DNA of 64,000 nt, from positions 1 through 64,000 of the forward strand of contig JAEZFW010000008.1 of NCBI GenBank assembly GCA_023417315.1, written 5' to 3'. This document shows positions 24,541 to 32,838 of the stretch, one piece after another (the first letter of the stretch is position 1; each line of letters begins with the position of its first letter). Origin of the DNA: Pseudomonadota bacterium. Its GTDB lineage: Bacteria > Pseudomonadota > Gammaproteobacteria > Steroidobacterales > Steroidobacteraceae. The position numbers were made by a program, and so were the translations under genes. The notes below the pieces were generated by a model, which searched no databases, was not told the DNA's origin, and was given only the letters and a program-made list of their open reading frames with translations.

Positions 24541-24906
24541 GATTGTGCTCGTTGGCGATGACTGTCTTCTGACGTACCGGATCTTGATCGTGCGGTCGGA
24601 GACATTCGTGACCGTCCCGAAATTGATTCGCCTCGAGAAGGCTTCGACATCGCTGACGGGGTACATCTTCACCGATAGTAATCCATCGGAATAGCGCGAC
24701 CGCGTGAGCTTCGCGCCGACATCCTCGTCATACATCGTCTTAAGGATCTCAAGCACCTCTTTACGGTCTGCGTCTTCCCTCAGTCCCGCGACCTCGATCT
24801 GCACCGTCTTGTCCGGTTCGAACTTCGCGCAGCCGGATAGTGAACACACGAGCAGCAGACACGCGAGCATCAGGCTCGACGAATTCCGGGCCTTCTGATT
24901 CGCCAT
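24538..24906 (-). CDS. Small lipoprotein of unknown function
   Basis: A 122-residue lipoprotein with a signal sequence (LMLACLLLVCSLSGC) ending in a lipobox LSGC. The mature domain of about 95 residues looks like an alternating alpha/beta ACT- or ferredoxin-like fold: VQIEVAGLREDADRKEVLEI, YDEDVGAKLTRSR, LLSVKMYPVSDVEAFSRRIN, TIKIRYVRR. No motif identifies a ligand. GGAGG lies ten bases before ATG 24906. It may share a transcript with lepB, although array A5 separates them. Confidence 0.8.
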   Translation of the reverse strand: MANQKARNSSSLMLACLLLVCSLSGCAKFEPDKTVQIEVAGLREDADRKEVLEILKTMYDEDVGAKLTRSRYSDGLLSVKMYPVSDVEAFSRRINFGTVTNVSDRTIKIRYVRRQSSPTSTI

Positions 24907-24948
24907 GGCGTTTAGACCTCCACTACTACCTTCAATGTGCGACCAATT

Positions 24949-25166
24949 AGCTGCCGCTAGACAGAAGGCGCTTTCGCGCCGAGAGCTATCGCTAGCAAGC
25001 TGTCGCTAGCAAGGCGCGTTGCGCCGAGATAGCTGCCGCTAGACAGAGACTCATCTGATCCAGCGTTCGCCTTCTAGCGTAGCCATCGGCGGATCTGTCT
25101 AGCGGCAGCTTTCTAGCGATAGCTCTCTAGCGTAGCCACCGGCGAAACTTTCTAGCGATAGCCTCC
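24949..25166. repeat. Palindrome array, family B, copy 6
   Basis: Same plan as copy 5 (GCTGCCGCTAGACAGA, GGCGCTTTCGCGCC, GCTATCGCTAGCAAG, GGCGCGTTGCGCC, then TCTAGCG units). The last unit, GCTATCGCTAGA read on the minus strand, encodes the final Tyr-Arg-stop of the DUF695-RraB gene at 25152. Confidence 0.85.
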
Positions 25167-25922
25167 CGTGAGCGCTTCGCGCCACTCGACGATCGGTGTC
25201 TCCCACCCATCGTAGTCACCGCCGAACTCTTCTGCTTTGTGCGCCAAGCTGAGCGTGTGGTGGGTGATGTCGTTGAGCTCGAGTGTGCCGTGGTGACAGA
25301 CGCGCACGCAGTATCTTCCGTCTTCGTCAGATTCTGAGTATTCAGGTTGGAAGATGTAGCCCTCTTGCTTCGCCCAGGCGATGAAAGGGTACGCGGCGCG
25401 CTCGTCATCGAAGTAGATCCAGTGATCGATCTGGCGCGTCTTCGCATTGTCGTCGCCGTTCTCAGTCGCGCCATCGATCACGCGCATGTCGGAGATCACT
25501 CGCCAATCGTCCTGCGTCGGATAGAGCTCCTTGAGATAAGCGTCGTGATCGGGGTCGTCTTCGTATAACACCGTCAGCTCGAACCCAGACTCATGGCTGA
25601 GTTTGCTCACTTCATCAACCCACGCTGCCTTCTGTTGCGTCGTGAAATAGTGGAAGTAGCGATGACCGTCGACTGTGACGCGGCCGACGTACCAGTCCCT
25701 TGCCGCGGAAGCGAATGCTTCGAGGCGATCTTCGATCTGCTTCGCGGGCTCGAAGTCATCGTTCGTGGGTAAGCCACTCGGATGCGTATGGCGGTACTTC
25801 AGACGCACCTTGCACACGGTTCGCGGCGCCTCGTGGATGATGTCGTGGATGCCGACATCGACGAAGATAAAGGCGGTGTTATCGCCCATGGCGCACGGGA
25901 AGTATTCCCATCGATCCGACAT
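25152..25922 (-). CDS. DUF695 and RraB-like two-domain protein
   Basis: A 256-residue cytoplasmic protein. The N-terminal 140 residues match DUF695 (SDRWEYFPCAMGDNTAFIFVD, VRLKYRHTHPSGLPTNDDFE, RYFHYFTTQQKAAW). The C-terminal 110 resemble the ribonuclease-E inhibitor RraB (QIDHWIYFDDERAAYPFIAW, AKQEGYIFQPEYS, acidic patches). The pairing is known in proteobacteria but its role is not. ATG 25922 follows GGAGG by five bases. It overlaps no neighbour and is 44 bp downstream of the DUF2628 gene. The last two codons and TAG come from repeat B6. Confidence 0.85.
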   Translation of the reverse strand: MSDRWEYFPCAMGDNTAFIFVDVGIHDIIHEAPRTVCKVRLKYRHTHPSGLPTNDDFEPAKQIEDRLEAFASAARDWYVGRVTVDGHRYFHYFTTQQKAAWVDEVSKLSHESGFELTVLYEDDPDHDAYLKELYPTQDDWRVISDMRVIDGATENGDDNAKTRQIDHWIYFDDERAAYPFIAWAKQEGYIFQPEYSESDEDGRYCVRVCHHGTLELNDITHHTLSLAHKAEEFGGDYDGWETPIVEWREALTGGYR

Positions 25923-25966
25923 AGGAGCCTCCGGCTCTTTGCAATGCAAACGATCGACGCGTTCGG

Positions 25967-26497
25967 CTACGCCGCCGGCAACGTCATGAAGATCGTCCCG
26001 AACAACACCCCGAAGCTGAGCACTGCGAACGCAATCGCTGCAGGCCAGCTTTCGAAGATAGACAAGCTCGGCCACATGCGCTCGCCGAAGATCATCTTCC
26101 GATAGTAGTCACGATTCGCGAGCGAAGCTGCGAGCGCGCCAGGCGCGATCCAGAAGATCGAGTTCGGCGCCGTGAAGGTAAAGATGTATTCCAGCACCGT
26201 GACCGCCGCGGCAAAGATCCAGCCGCCGCCTATGAGCACGAATGCTTTACGAGGCATTCCCTTGCAGAGGTAGTAGAGCCCCGAGAACAGAAACGCGAGG
26301 ATGTTCCAGTTGATCTTGCGGCGCTCCGCCGACGTAAGCGCATCCTGGTTGCGATACTTCCCGCGCTCGAACGGTCCCGCCTTCTCGAGGATCCGGAAGC
26401 GCTCTTTCCATTTCTCGCTGACGTTCAAGTCGTCAATCGAATTGGCTTCATTTTCGACGTCGAGAGGGGCCGTCGTGGGCTGGTAGCGGGCGTCCAT
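25967..26497 (-). CDS. DUF2628-like membrane protein
   Basis: A 176-residue protein with a soluble N-terminus (SEKWKERFRILEKAGPFERG), followed by three hydrophobic helices: NWNILAFLFSGLYYLCKGMP, RKAFVLIGGGWIFAAAVTVL, and WPAAIAFAVLSFGVLFGTIF at the C-terminus, with NRDYYRKMIFGE between. This matches the DUF2628 membrane family of unknown function. ATG 26497 is preceded by CGGAG three bases upstream. The longer frame to 26662 reads through array A6. It is probably co-transcribed with the DUF695-RraB gene 44 bp downstream. Confidence 0.8.
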   Translation of the reverse strand: MDARYQPTTAPLDVENEANSIDDLNVSEKWKERFRILEKAGPFERGKYRNQDALTSAERRKINWNILAFLFSGLYYLCKGMPRKAFVLIGGGWIFAAAVTVLEYIFTFTAPNSIFWIAPGALAASLANRDYYRKMIFGERMWPSLSIFESWPAAIAFAVLSFGVLFGTIFMTLPAA

Positions 26498-26574
26498 CAG
26501 CTCCGATCCGTAGGGATATAGGTGAAGCGTCACAGTAAACCTCAGGGGGTGGTGGAGGATGTGAACGACGTCTG

Positions 26575-27020
26575 AGAGCCGAAAGCCGAGCGGTGTCGGC
26601 ACGGAAGCCTTCGGCAAGGGGATTAGCATCCAGACGAAGGGCAGCCGTGCTATCGACGGCAAGGAAGCCTATCGGCAGGGAAGCCGTGCGTGCGACGGCA
26701 AGGAAGCCTATCGGCAAGGACAGAGAAGACATTACAAGCCGAGCGATGTCGGCGCGAAAAGCCTTCGGCAGGAAAGCCGCACTAGCGACGGCACGAAAGC
26801 CTAGCGGCAGGACAGAGAAGATATGAAGGCCGAGCGGTGTCGGCAACGAAGCCTATCGGCAGGGAAGCCGTGCGTGCGACGGCAAGGGAGCCTTCGGCAG
26901 GGAAGCCGTGCGTGCGACGGCAAGGAAGCCTATCGGCAGGGAAGCCGTGCGTGCGCCGGCACGAAAGCCTAGCGGCAGGACAGAGAAGACATGAAAGCCG
27001 AGGGCAGGACAGAGAAGATA
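26575..27020. repeat. Palindrome array, family A, copy 6 (largest)
   Basis: About 445 bp made almost wholly of GCC...GGC hairpins: GCCGAGCGGTGTCGGC starts each block, GCCTATCGGC and GCCTTCGGC (a UUCG-type tetraloop as RNA) alternate with GCCGTGCGTGCGACGGC, and each block closes AGGACAGAGAAG. Four blocks are visible. It separates the divergent DUF2628 and BACON-type lipoprotein genes. Confidence 0.85.
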
Positions 27021-27150
27021 AGGAGGGCGGATTGGGTGCTGGCGGAAGTGCGTGCGCAAGGCTACTCTGTGTCAGACAACAGCGCCGTTCGAAGGCGTGG
27101 GCTCGACAGCAACAATAAATCCAATCGGCGGGATCCCTGGGGAGGGAGTC

Positions 27151-29463
27151 ATGGGTATCTTGGTGCGCGCTTCAATCGCGTTACTCTTCGTCTTGCTCGC
27201 GGCTTGCGGTGGAGGCGGAGGTGGTGGGGGTGGGCCTTCCAATCCTGCCGGCGGCGGAAGTGCACGCGGCGAGTTCACCTTGGCTCAAAGCACGGCGACC
27301 TTCGCGCTCGTGCAGAACGAAACCGCAACTCAGCGGCTTCGCATGACGATCACGGGATCCGATGTCGCGTATGTCGGGGCTGCGTACACGAATGGTCAGA
27401 CGCAACCGTCTTGGTTGAATATCAACATGGAGGGCGCGGGCACGAGCTATGACGTCGTACTGACGGTCAGCGCCTTTTTTGCTCCCGGCACTTACTCGAG
27501 CACGTTCCAGGTCGGCACCGCGGACTCGGCCGGCAATGTGCTGCGATCGAGACCGATCACCGTCACACTCACCGTCGAACCTCGCATCGCAGTGTCGGAT
27601 CCGGCACTCAGCTACACATTCACTTACGGCGGCGCGGTCTCCACACAAGACGTGACGTATCGAGTGACGGCGCCGGCTAAACAATGGCGCGCAAGCTCGA
27701 ATGCGCCTTGGTTGCACGTATCGTCCGATCCACGCAGCGGCGACGGAACACTGACAGCTGCGATCGATGTCGACTCGCTCGCACCGGGCACCTACAGCGG
27801 GCGCGTCACGATCACCAATGACGCCATTGCCTCCGACTCAATTGCGAGCGTTGTGTCCGTCACGGTGCAAGCACCGACTTTCCTCGTCGATCGGGATTCG
27901 ATTCTCCTCGGTGGCGAAGAAGGTGTCTCCCTCGAGCCCCAGGTGTTGAACCTTGCACTGGACACTGACAGCGTCGCGCATCCGTTCGTCGTTCAAGTGA
28001 GCACGGATTCCGGCGGAAGCTGGCTGCAGCCGAGCGTGACCTCTGGGTCGCTCAATGGGTCGGGCGCCTCGGTTTCGATCAACGCAGTGCCTGCATCGCT
28101 CGCTGGTGGAACCTACACCGGTCAGCTCGTCGTGAGCGTCACCGTGCGTGACTTGGTTCTGACGGAAACCTTGCCGGTCACGTTCAATCTGGAGGCGAAC
28201 CGACTCGTGGTTGGGACCTCTGGCGTAATGCTCTCCTCGTCCCCCTCTCCTGCTCGCTCGGTCCTGACGCGCAGCGTAACGGTTCATAGCTCGATCGATC
28301 GCGCCAACGTGCCATGGTCTGCGAGCTCTAATCAATCCTGGTTGACAGTCACTGCTTCCGGTGTGACGGGTGAGCAGATCGCGCTCAGTGCCGATCCCAC
28401 GGGCCTGAGCGCCGACACGACGCATTTCGCTACCGTCACCATTACCTCGAGCGATTCGACGGTTGAGAATGAACAGGCGATTCGCGTGGGTTTGTTCATC
28501 AACAGCGCGGCGCCCCAGGACGTAAGCGTCTTCGACGATGCGCGCTTCATCGCAGCGAGCCCTGTCGAGCCGATCGTATTCGCGAACGCCGGGGGATCGA
28601 GCGTCATCGGCTACAACGTCTTCACCGGCGGGGTCGATCGCACATTCAGCAATGCGGTCGCGAACGGTGGTGTCATGGTGGTGAGCGAGGATGGTCGACG
28701 CCTGTTCGTGTATGACACGACGAACCTGCGAGTGACCGAGCTCAATGCGGCGACGGGTGCGTTCGTGCGTCACTATGCGGACGGCAGCTATCCGACGGGT
28801 GGGCGAGTCGGCGGATTGACGTTCTTCCGCCCCGACGGATACGAAGTCTTGGTCACGCCGTCTTCGTATATGTACGAGCTGCCGAGCGGGACGGGCTATC
28901 AAGTCGAGAACTACCGCGCTGCGAGCTTCGCGGCGAGTCTCACGCCTTCGCACGATCACCGTTATCTCGTGCCTGACTTCGCAACCGTACATCGACTCAA
29001 GCGCTCGGCACTGAACGGCGGCGAGATGCGAGCGACGCTTAGCGTCAGCGCCGGCACCGCTCAAGGTCGCGAGGGTCAGGCCTGCATCAGTGCCGATGGC
29101 ATGATGCTCTATACCGCAAGCGGCGCTCCATACAACTTCCCCGGCACGAGCATGGTGACAGGCCAAGTTACGCAAGTCCTTCCTGCTGACGCGTATCCAA
29201 ACTCGATCCAGTGCTTGTGGAACGGCGCGATCGTCGGCGGCATCGACGGTTACTACAGAACATACGATGTGTGGATCTATGACGGCACGACCGGGTTGCA
29301 GCTCGCCAATGTGAGCAGTTCCGAAGGCACAGGCGCCTACCGCAGCCTGCTCGAGCGCGGCATCGCGGTCTCCGGCGATGCGACACGTATGATTACGCTT
29401 TCAGGTGCGGGCCCCTATAGCGCAGACCTGCAGATGAGGCTGCAGTCGATTCCAGCGCCGTAG
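27151..29463 (+). CDS. BACON/Ig-like repeat surface lipoprotein
   Basis: A 770-residue lipoprotein. The signal peptide (ILVRASIALLFVLLAAC) ends in LAAC and leads to a nine-Gly spacer. Three to four tandem Ig-like units of about 110 residues follow, each with a xWLxV/I hallmark of BACON-type domains (QPSWLNINMEG, NAPWLHVSSDP, SGGSWLQPSV, NQSWLTVTAS), then a TYSGRVTITND-type strand. The last 300 residues look like a beta-propeller (FDDARFIAASPVEPIVFANA, LFVYDTTNLRVTELNAATGA). ATG 27151 follows GGAGGGA. A cell-surface binding role is likely. A carbohydrate or protein ligand cannot be chosen. Confidence 0.85.
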   Translation: MGILVRASIALLFVLLAACGGGGGGGGGPSNPAGGGSARGEFTLAQSTATFALVQNETATQRLRMTITGSDVAYVGAAYTNGQTQPSWLNINMEGAGTSYDVVLTVSAFFAPGTYSSTFQVGTADSAGNVLRSRPITVTLTVEPRIAVSDPALSYTFTYGGAVSTQDVTYRVTAPAKQWRASSNAPWLHVSSDPRSGDGTLTAAIDVDSLAPGTYSGRVTITNDAIASDSIASVVSVTVQAPTFLVDRDSILLGGEEGVSLEPQVLNLALDTDSVAHPFVVQVSTDSGGSWLQPSVTSGSLNGSGASVSINAVPASLAGGTYTGQLVVSVTVRDLVLTETLPVTFNLEANRLVVGTSGVMLSSSPSPARSVLTRSVTVHSSIDRANVPWSASSNQSWLTVTASGVTGEQIALSADPTGLSADTTHFATVTITSSDSTVENEQAIRVGLFINSAAPQDVSVFDDARFIAASPVEPIVFANAGGSSVIGYNVFTGGVDRTFSNAVANGGVMVVSEDGRRLFVYDTTNLRVTELNAATGAFVRHYADGSYPTGGRVGGLTFFRPDGYEVLVTPSSYMYELPSGTGYQVENYRAASFAASLTPSHDHRYLVPDFATVHRLKRSALNGGEMRATLSVSAGTAQGREGQACISADGMMLYTASGAPYNFPGTSMVTGQVTQVLPADAYPNSIQCLWNGAIVGGIDGYYRTYDVWIYDGTTGLQLANVSSSEGTGAYRSLLERGIAVSGDATRMITLSGAGPYSADLQMRLQSIPAP

Positions 29464-29485
29464 CAAGCGGCATGGGATCGAAGTT

Positions 29486-29808
29486 TGAAAGCCGAGCGGG
29501 GGCGGCACGAAACATCAAGAAGAAGGGCAGCCGTGCGTGCGGCGGCAAGGAAGCCTATCGGCAGGGAAGCCGTGCGTGCGACGGCAAGGGAGCCTGGCGG
29601 CAGGGTCAGGATCAAGAGGAAGGGAAGCCGTACTGTCGACGGCAAGAAGGCCTATCGGCAGGGAAGCCGTGCGTGCGACGGCAAGGGAGCCTGGCGGCAG
29701 GGTCAGGATCAAGAGGAAGGGAAGCCGTACTGTCGACGGCAAGGAGGCCTATCGGCAGGGAAGCCGTGCGTGCGACGGCAAGGGAGCCTGGCGGCAGGGC
29801 CAGAGGAG
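29486..29808. repeat. Palindrome array, family A, copy 7, with a 97-bp tandem duplication
   Basis: GCCGTGCGTGCGACGGC, GCCTATCGGC, GCCTGGCGGC and GCCGTACTGTCGACGGC hairpins alternate. Positions 29601-29697 and 29698-29794 are adjacent copies differing by about one base, so the array grew recently by unit duplication. It follows the BACON lipoprotein gene. Confidence 0.85.
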
Positions 29809-29863
29809 AGCGCGAGGCTTTCTCGTCCTTGTTCGTGCAGCCGGAGTCGCATCGTCATCGTTC

Positions 29864-30244
29864 TTAGCGAGGCGTCGTTCCGGCTCGGTGTTGCGCCAAC
29901 GCTTGGATTGCACGCGAAAGTCTGAGAGTGCCCGTTCGGAGGCCGGCAGCTAGAGCGTGCTCTAGATATCCGACGTCTTCAGCAGTGTACAGCTGCGATC
30001 GCAACTCACCGCACGATCCTTTCGCGATACCTAAGAATCGACGAAACTCCGCGTTGCTGCCACGTTCATGACCCTCCGCGATGTTGGACATCACGGACAC
30101 CGCCGATCGACGAAGCTGATCGCTCAGTCCAAAGTCGTTCGCGAGTCTCCCAACTCGCGTCACCGTATAGATGCGGGCAGTGAGCTGACGAGCGTCATGC
30201 CACACGCGCAAAGATTCAAACGTATTATTGCTACTGGCAGACAT
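29864..30244 (-). CDS. Four-helix bundle protein (S23/IVP-like)
   Basis: A 126-residue protein of the 23S rRNA-intervening-sequence-type four-helix bundle family: FESLRVWHDARQLTARIYTV, LSDQLRRSAVSVMSNIAEGH, ERGSNAEFRRFLGIAKGSCG, ELRSQLYTAEDVGYLEH are all family hallmarks. The family forms pentameric helical bundles of unknown function and usually occurs as isolated genes in accessory regions, as here. ATG 30244 directly follows AAGGAGGGTGT, and the eight-codon extension upstream is unnecessary. Confidence 0.9.
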   Translation of the reverse strand: MSASSNNTFESLRVWHDARQLTARIYTVTRVGRLANDFGLSDQLRRSAVSVMSNIAEGHERGSNAEFRRFLGIAKGSCGELRSQLYTAEDVGYLEHALAAGLRTGTLRLSRAIQALAQHRAGTTPR

Positions 30245-30324
30245 ACACCCTCCTTGGCTGCTGCACATCTCAAGACATTACGCAGACGATAGCACGGTCT
30301 CCTGTTCATCCTTTCTCATATTCG

Positions 30325-30472
30325 TTCTTACCCTGCCGATAGGCTCCCTTGCACGTCGATAGTACGGCTTCCCTGCCGAAGGCTCCCTTGCCGTCGCACG
30401 CACGGCTTCCTTGCCAAAGGCTCCCTTGCCGTCGCACGCACGGCTTCCCTGCCGCAGGCTCCCTTGCGCTCA
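30325..30472. repeat. Palindrome array, family A, copy 8 (reverse orientation)
   Basis: The same hairpins read on the opposite strand (GCCGATAGGC, GCCGTCGCACGCACGGC, GCCGAAGGC, GCCAAAGGC, GCCGCAGGC). The gradual change of the loop from TTC/AAG-type to AAA and GCA shows loop drift with stems kept. It abuts the stop of the secreted protein at 30470. Confidence 0.85.
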
Positions 30473-30946
30473 CCCTCCGGGTGCCAAACACGCCTCCACC
30501 CCTGGCACTCTGCGGATGTTGTTCGGACCGAGCCAATCCTGCCTCGCTACATTGCTGATCACGATGACCTTCGTGGCGTTGTAGATAGGCTTTACGCCTC
30601 TTGCCACGAATGCGAGGGATGGGCTTTTCTCAGGGACGATGGTCAGGCTTTGCGCAATCGGTTCGGGCGAATTGATCTTGGTGCCCGGCGGTAGGCCTTC
30701 GATGGGTTGTGGCGCGTAGATCACTTGGCCGCGTTCGGTGACGTTGATCGGCTCAGGCAAAGGCTCAGGCAACGACACGCAGAACTGCGCCGTGACTACA
30801 TTATTGTTGGACACCGTGACGGCAACGCTTCGTCGAGTCGACGAGGTGATCACCGAAATCTCTCCAGCGATCGGCGTGAACGTCACTGCGAATGCCGAGC
30901 TCGCGGCGAGGCTGAGCACCAATGTGCGCCACACTATCTTCAGCAT
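30470..30946 (-). CDS. Secreted protein of unknown function
   Basis: A 158-residue exported protein. From ATG 30946 it has a signal peptide (LKIVWRTLVLSLAASSAFAV). The mature part is beta-rich and Pro-rich (SVAVTVSNNNVVTAQFCVSL, PEPLPEPINV, GQVIYAPQPIEGLPPGTKI, VIVISNVARQDWLGPNN) and has two cysteines, Cys in AQFCVS and Cys in EACLAPGG. No family recognised. Its 3' end runs into array A8. An ATG ten codons upstream is possible but less fitting for a signal peptide. Confidence 0.7.
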   Translation of the reverse strand: MLKIVWRTLVLSLAASSAFAVTFTPIAGEISVITSSTRRSVAVTVSNNNVVTAQFCVSLPEPLPEPINVTERGQVIYAPQPIEGLPPGTKINSPEPIAQSLTIVPEKSPSLAFVARGVKPIYNATKVIVISNVARQDWLGPNNIRRVPGVEACLAPGG

Positions 30947-30979
30947 TTTTTGCTCGACAGCACCGCTGCCTTCCACTCG

Positions 30980-31546
30980 TCAGATCTCCGCCAACGCACG
31001 ATTCACTGCAGCAATGTCGAAGTTGCGAGGATCGAAAGCTCCGCCGACCCAGTCGAGCATCTCGCGGTGCTCCGCGTGCTTGCGATCCGTTATTGCTTCC
31101 AAGAATCGTTGGTAACCTGGCACTCCGCCAACGTCCTCGGGCGGACACGCGTTCTCTCCAGCGATGCACTGGATCTTGCTCGCTTGCGCGTTCAAGTCTT
31201 CGACCATCACGACGTGGTGCCAATCATCGCCGAAATCGTAGACATAGTCGAAGGAGCGAGCATTCGGTCCTAATGCGTCCTTCAACTCGACATTCTTTTC
31301 ATCCACGTGTCCGAGCTCACGCGCGAAGTCAGGATCGGGCGTCGCATAGCGAACCCCGCAGATGACGAACTCGTGAAGATGCGTGTTCATCCATCCCATG
31401 CTTGCCTGAATCGCTCGATCCAATTTCGGCAGTGGGATGCTCTCTGGCACGAAGATGCGCCGCCACACGAGCGCATCGACTCCAAGCAGCTCGATTCTGA
31501 GTTGCCACCAGGACTCGGGTGTCACTGAGTCGCGTCGTTTCGGCAC
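30980..31546 (-). CDS. Plasmid pRiA4b ORF-3-like protein
   Basis: A 188-residue protein of the pRiA4b ORF-3 family (also found as an IS1096 passenger): WQLRIELLGVDALVWRRIFV, LPKLDRAIQASMGWMNTHLH, EFVICGVRYATPDPDF, SFDYVYDFGDDWHHVVMVED, CIAGENACPPEDVGGVPGYQ. All family blocks are present in order, so it is intact. The function is unknown. Members cluster on plasmids and in accessory islands. The start is GTG 31546 after AGAGG. It lies 33 bp before the secreted-protein gene on the same strand and may be co-transcribed with it. Confidence 0.9.
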   Translation of the reverse strand: MPKRRDSVTPESWWQLRIELLGVDALVWRRIFVPESIPLPKLDRAIQASMGWMNTHLHEFVICGVRYATPDPDFARELGHVDEKNVELKDALGPNARSFDYVYDFGDDWHHVVMVEDLNAQASKIQCIAGENACPPEDVGGVPGYQRFLEAITDRKHAEHREMLDWVGGAFDPRNFDIAAVNRALAEI

Positions 31547-31859
31547 GATCGAACCTCTACAGCACTCACTGAGATGATGAAGTCACCTCGATCTTACCGC
31601 ACTACCCAGATGAGATGGACAGAGCGCCGGCGTCGAGCGCGCCGAGTTGTCGTTGTACTCTTCGCTGAAGAGTTCCGGTGCGAATTGGGATCATTCACAA
31701 AGAAAGAGCGCGAAGGCTACGCCACTCGCGCTCTCTCTTCCCATGCAAGCATCAAAGATGCGATGCATTCTGTCCCGGATAGACCCACTCGCCGACGCAG
31801 CTCGGCCTACTCGCCGTGAGGCTTACTCGACGCGAGGCGTCTTGCCGAGCTCAACCGGG
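31547..31859. other. Gene-free stretch with remnants of family A repeats
   Basis: No convincing gene. Fragments CTCGCCGACGCAGCTCGGCC and CTCGCCGTGAGGCTTACTCG at about 31787-31832 match the variant hairpins seen at 38.6 kb. GCGCCGGCGTCGAGCGCGCC near 31625 is another GC-rich palindrome. Otherwise nothing is seen. Confidence 0.5.
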
Positions 31860-32252
31860 TCAGCCTCCTTCCGTCCGCTCCGCACTCTTCATCTGCTCCA
31901 TGCAAGACTTCTTGGCTTGGTCTTGCGACATCGACGAATCGCGAGACTGCGCTTGCTGGACGCAATCTTTCATCATCTGATCTTTCTCAGCCTTCGTCTT
32001 GGCGGTGCGCACACCGGTCGTTTCCTGCTGATGCTTGGTTGAGCTCGCCGCCGGATCGGTGTCTGCCGTAGACATTGCTTCCGTGTGGTCCTGCTTCGTC
32101 GTTTGCCGCTGATGCGGGCTCGACGCTGCAGCCGGTTCGGATTGATCTGCCTTCTGATCTTGACTCGTCGCGGGCGGATTCTCTGCCATCGCAACGGATA
32201 CGAATGCCATCGGAATCAGCGCAAGCAGTGAGCGCTTTAGGTACATAGTCAT
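31860..32252 (-). CDS. Periplasmic low-complexity protein
   Basis: A 130-residue exported protein with a short signal peptide (KRSLLALIPMAFVSVAMAEN). It is followed by a disordered Gln/Ser/Thr/Ala-rich stretch (residues 25-80) and a small charged C-terminal region with two cysteines (MMKDCVQQAQS, QAKKSCMEQMKS) that probably pair. The start is ATG 32252 with GGAG before it. Similar small proteins occur in related bacteria without known function. It stands alone. Confidence 0.75.
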   Translation of the reverse strand: MTMYLKRSLLALIPMAFVSVAMAENPPATSQDQKADQSEPAAASSPHQRQTTKQDHTEAMSTADTDPAASSTKHQQETTGVRTAKTKAEKDQMMKDCVQQAQSRDSSMSQDQAKKSCMEQMKSAERTEGG

Positions 32253-32459
32253 ATGAATCTCCGCGAATTTAATTCCACTGCTTCACGACGCGCACGGAGT
32301 CGGCCTTGTTCCGGTGCGGACAAAAGTGCATCGCAGCAAGGAACCCGCACCATCCACAGTGAAGGTAGGCCGTCAAGCGTCCGTTTCTCTGATGATCGAC
32401 AACGCGCGTCGTGGCGATAATGCGACCCGCCTGCCTACAGTCTCAACTTGGAGGAGCAC

Positions 32460-32828
32460 ATGACGGGCGAGTACACGATCTCGGAAGATCAGTCGGTCAT
32501 CCGCGTCCTCTACATGGGACAGACTTCCTACGAAACGTCATCGAACATGATGCGCGACGTTGCGGAGGTGATTGCGCGCACGGGACTCAAGAAGCTGCTG
32601 TTCGATATTCGCGACGCCAAGGGCACCGGTTCATATGCCCTGCCGATACAGCATGTCGAGGAAGCGCCGTCGATGGGTTTCACGCCGATGCTTCGAAGCG
32701 CGATTATCGGTGCACCCAAGGATCAGGTGATGCTGAAATATATCGAAGACGTCTCGGTGAATCGCGGCATGCAGGTGCGCACGTTCACCGACGAAGAACA
32801 GGCATTGAGCTGGTTGTTGAGCGAGTAG
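32460..32828 (+). CDS. SpoIIAA-like STAS-family protein (paralogue 1)
   Basis: A 122-residue SpoIIAA-like protein: ISEDQSVIRVLYMGQTSYET, GLKKLLFDIRDAKG, YALPIQHVEEAPSMGF, VMLKYIEDVSVNRGMQVRTF, then ALSWLLSE. The order of strands and helices fits the STAS-like fold used in lipid-binding and anti-anti-sigma proteins, but the phosphorylatable Ser context is not conserved. ATG 32460 follows GGAGGAGCAC. A paralogue at 38131 shares QHVxxAPxMG and YIEDVxVNRGxQVR. The two copies bracket the GntR/GH53/TonB-receptor locus. Confidence 0.85.
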   Translation: MTGEYTISEDQSVIRVLYMGQTSYETSSNMMRDVAEVIARTGLKKLLFDIRDAKGTGSYALPIQHVEEAPSMGFTPMLRSAIIGAPKDQVMLKYIEDVSVNRGMQVRTFTDEEQALSWLLSE

Positions 32829-32838
32829 CTGTCCGCCT

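Noticed and set aside
17916..25166. Integron attC sites as an explanation of the B arrays
   Set aside because: The arrays lack the GTTRRRY/RYYYAAC core ends. Genes face both directions and carry their own ribosome-binding sites. No integron integrase is in the window.
29486..29808. CRISPR-like appearance of the regularly repeated units
   Set aside because: The units are themselves hairpins without unique spacers of constant length, and no cas gene is present.
29472..29953. Overlapping plus-strand frames of 130-150 codons in array A7, and similar ones at 26.6-27.1 kb and 30.3-30.5 kb
   Set aside because: They encode only periodic Arg/Ala/Gly peptides produced by reading the GCC...GGC hairpin modules in frame. 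Several frames are open at once and no ribosome-binding site fits.
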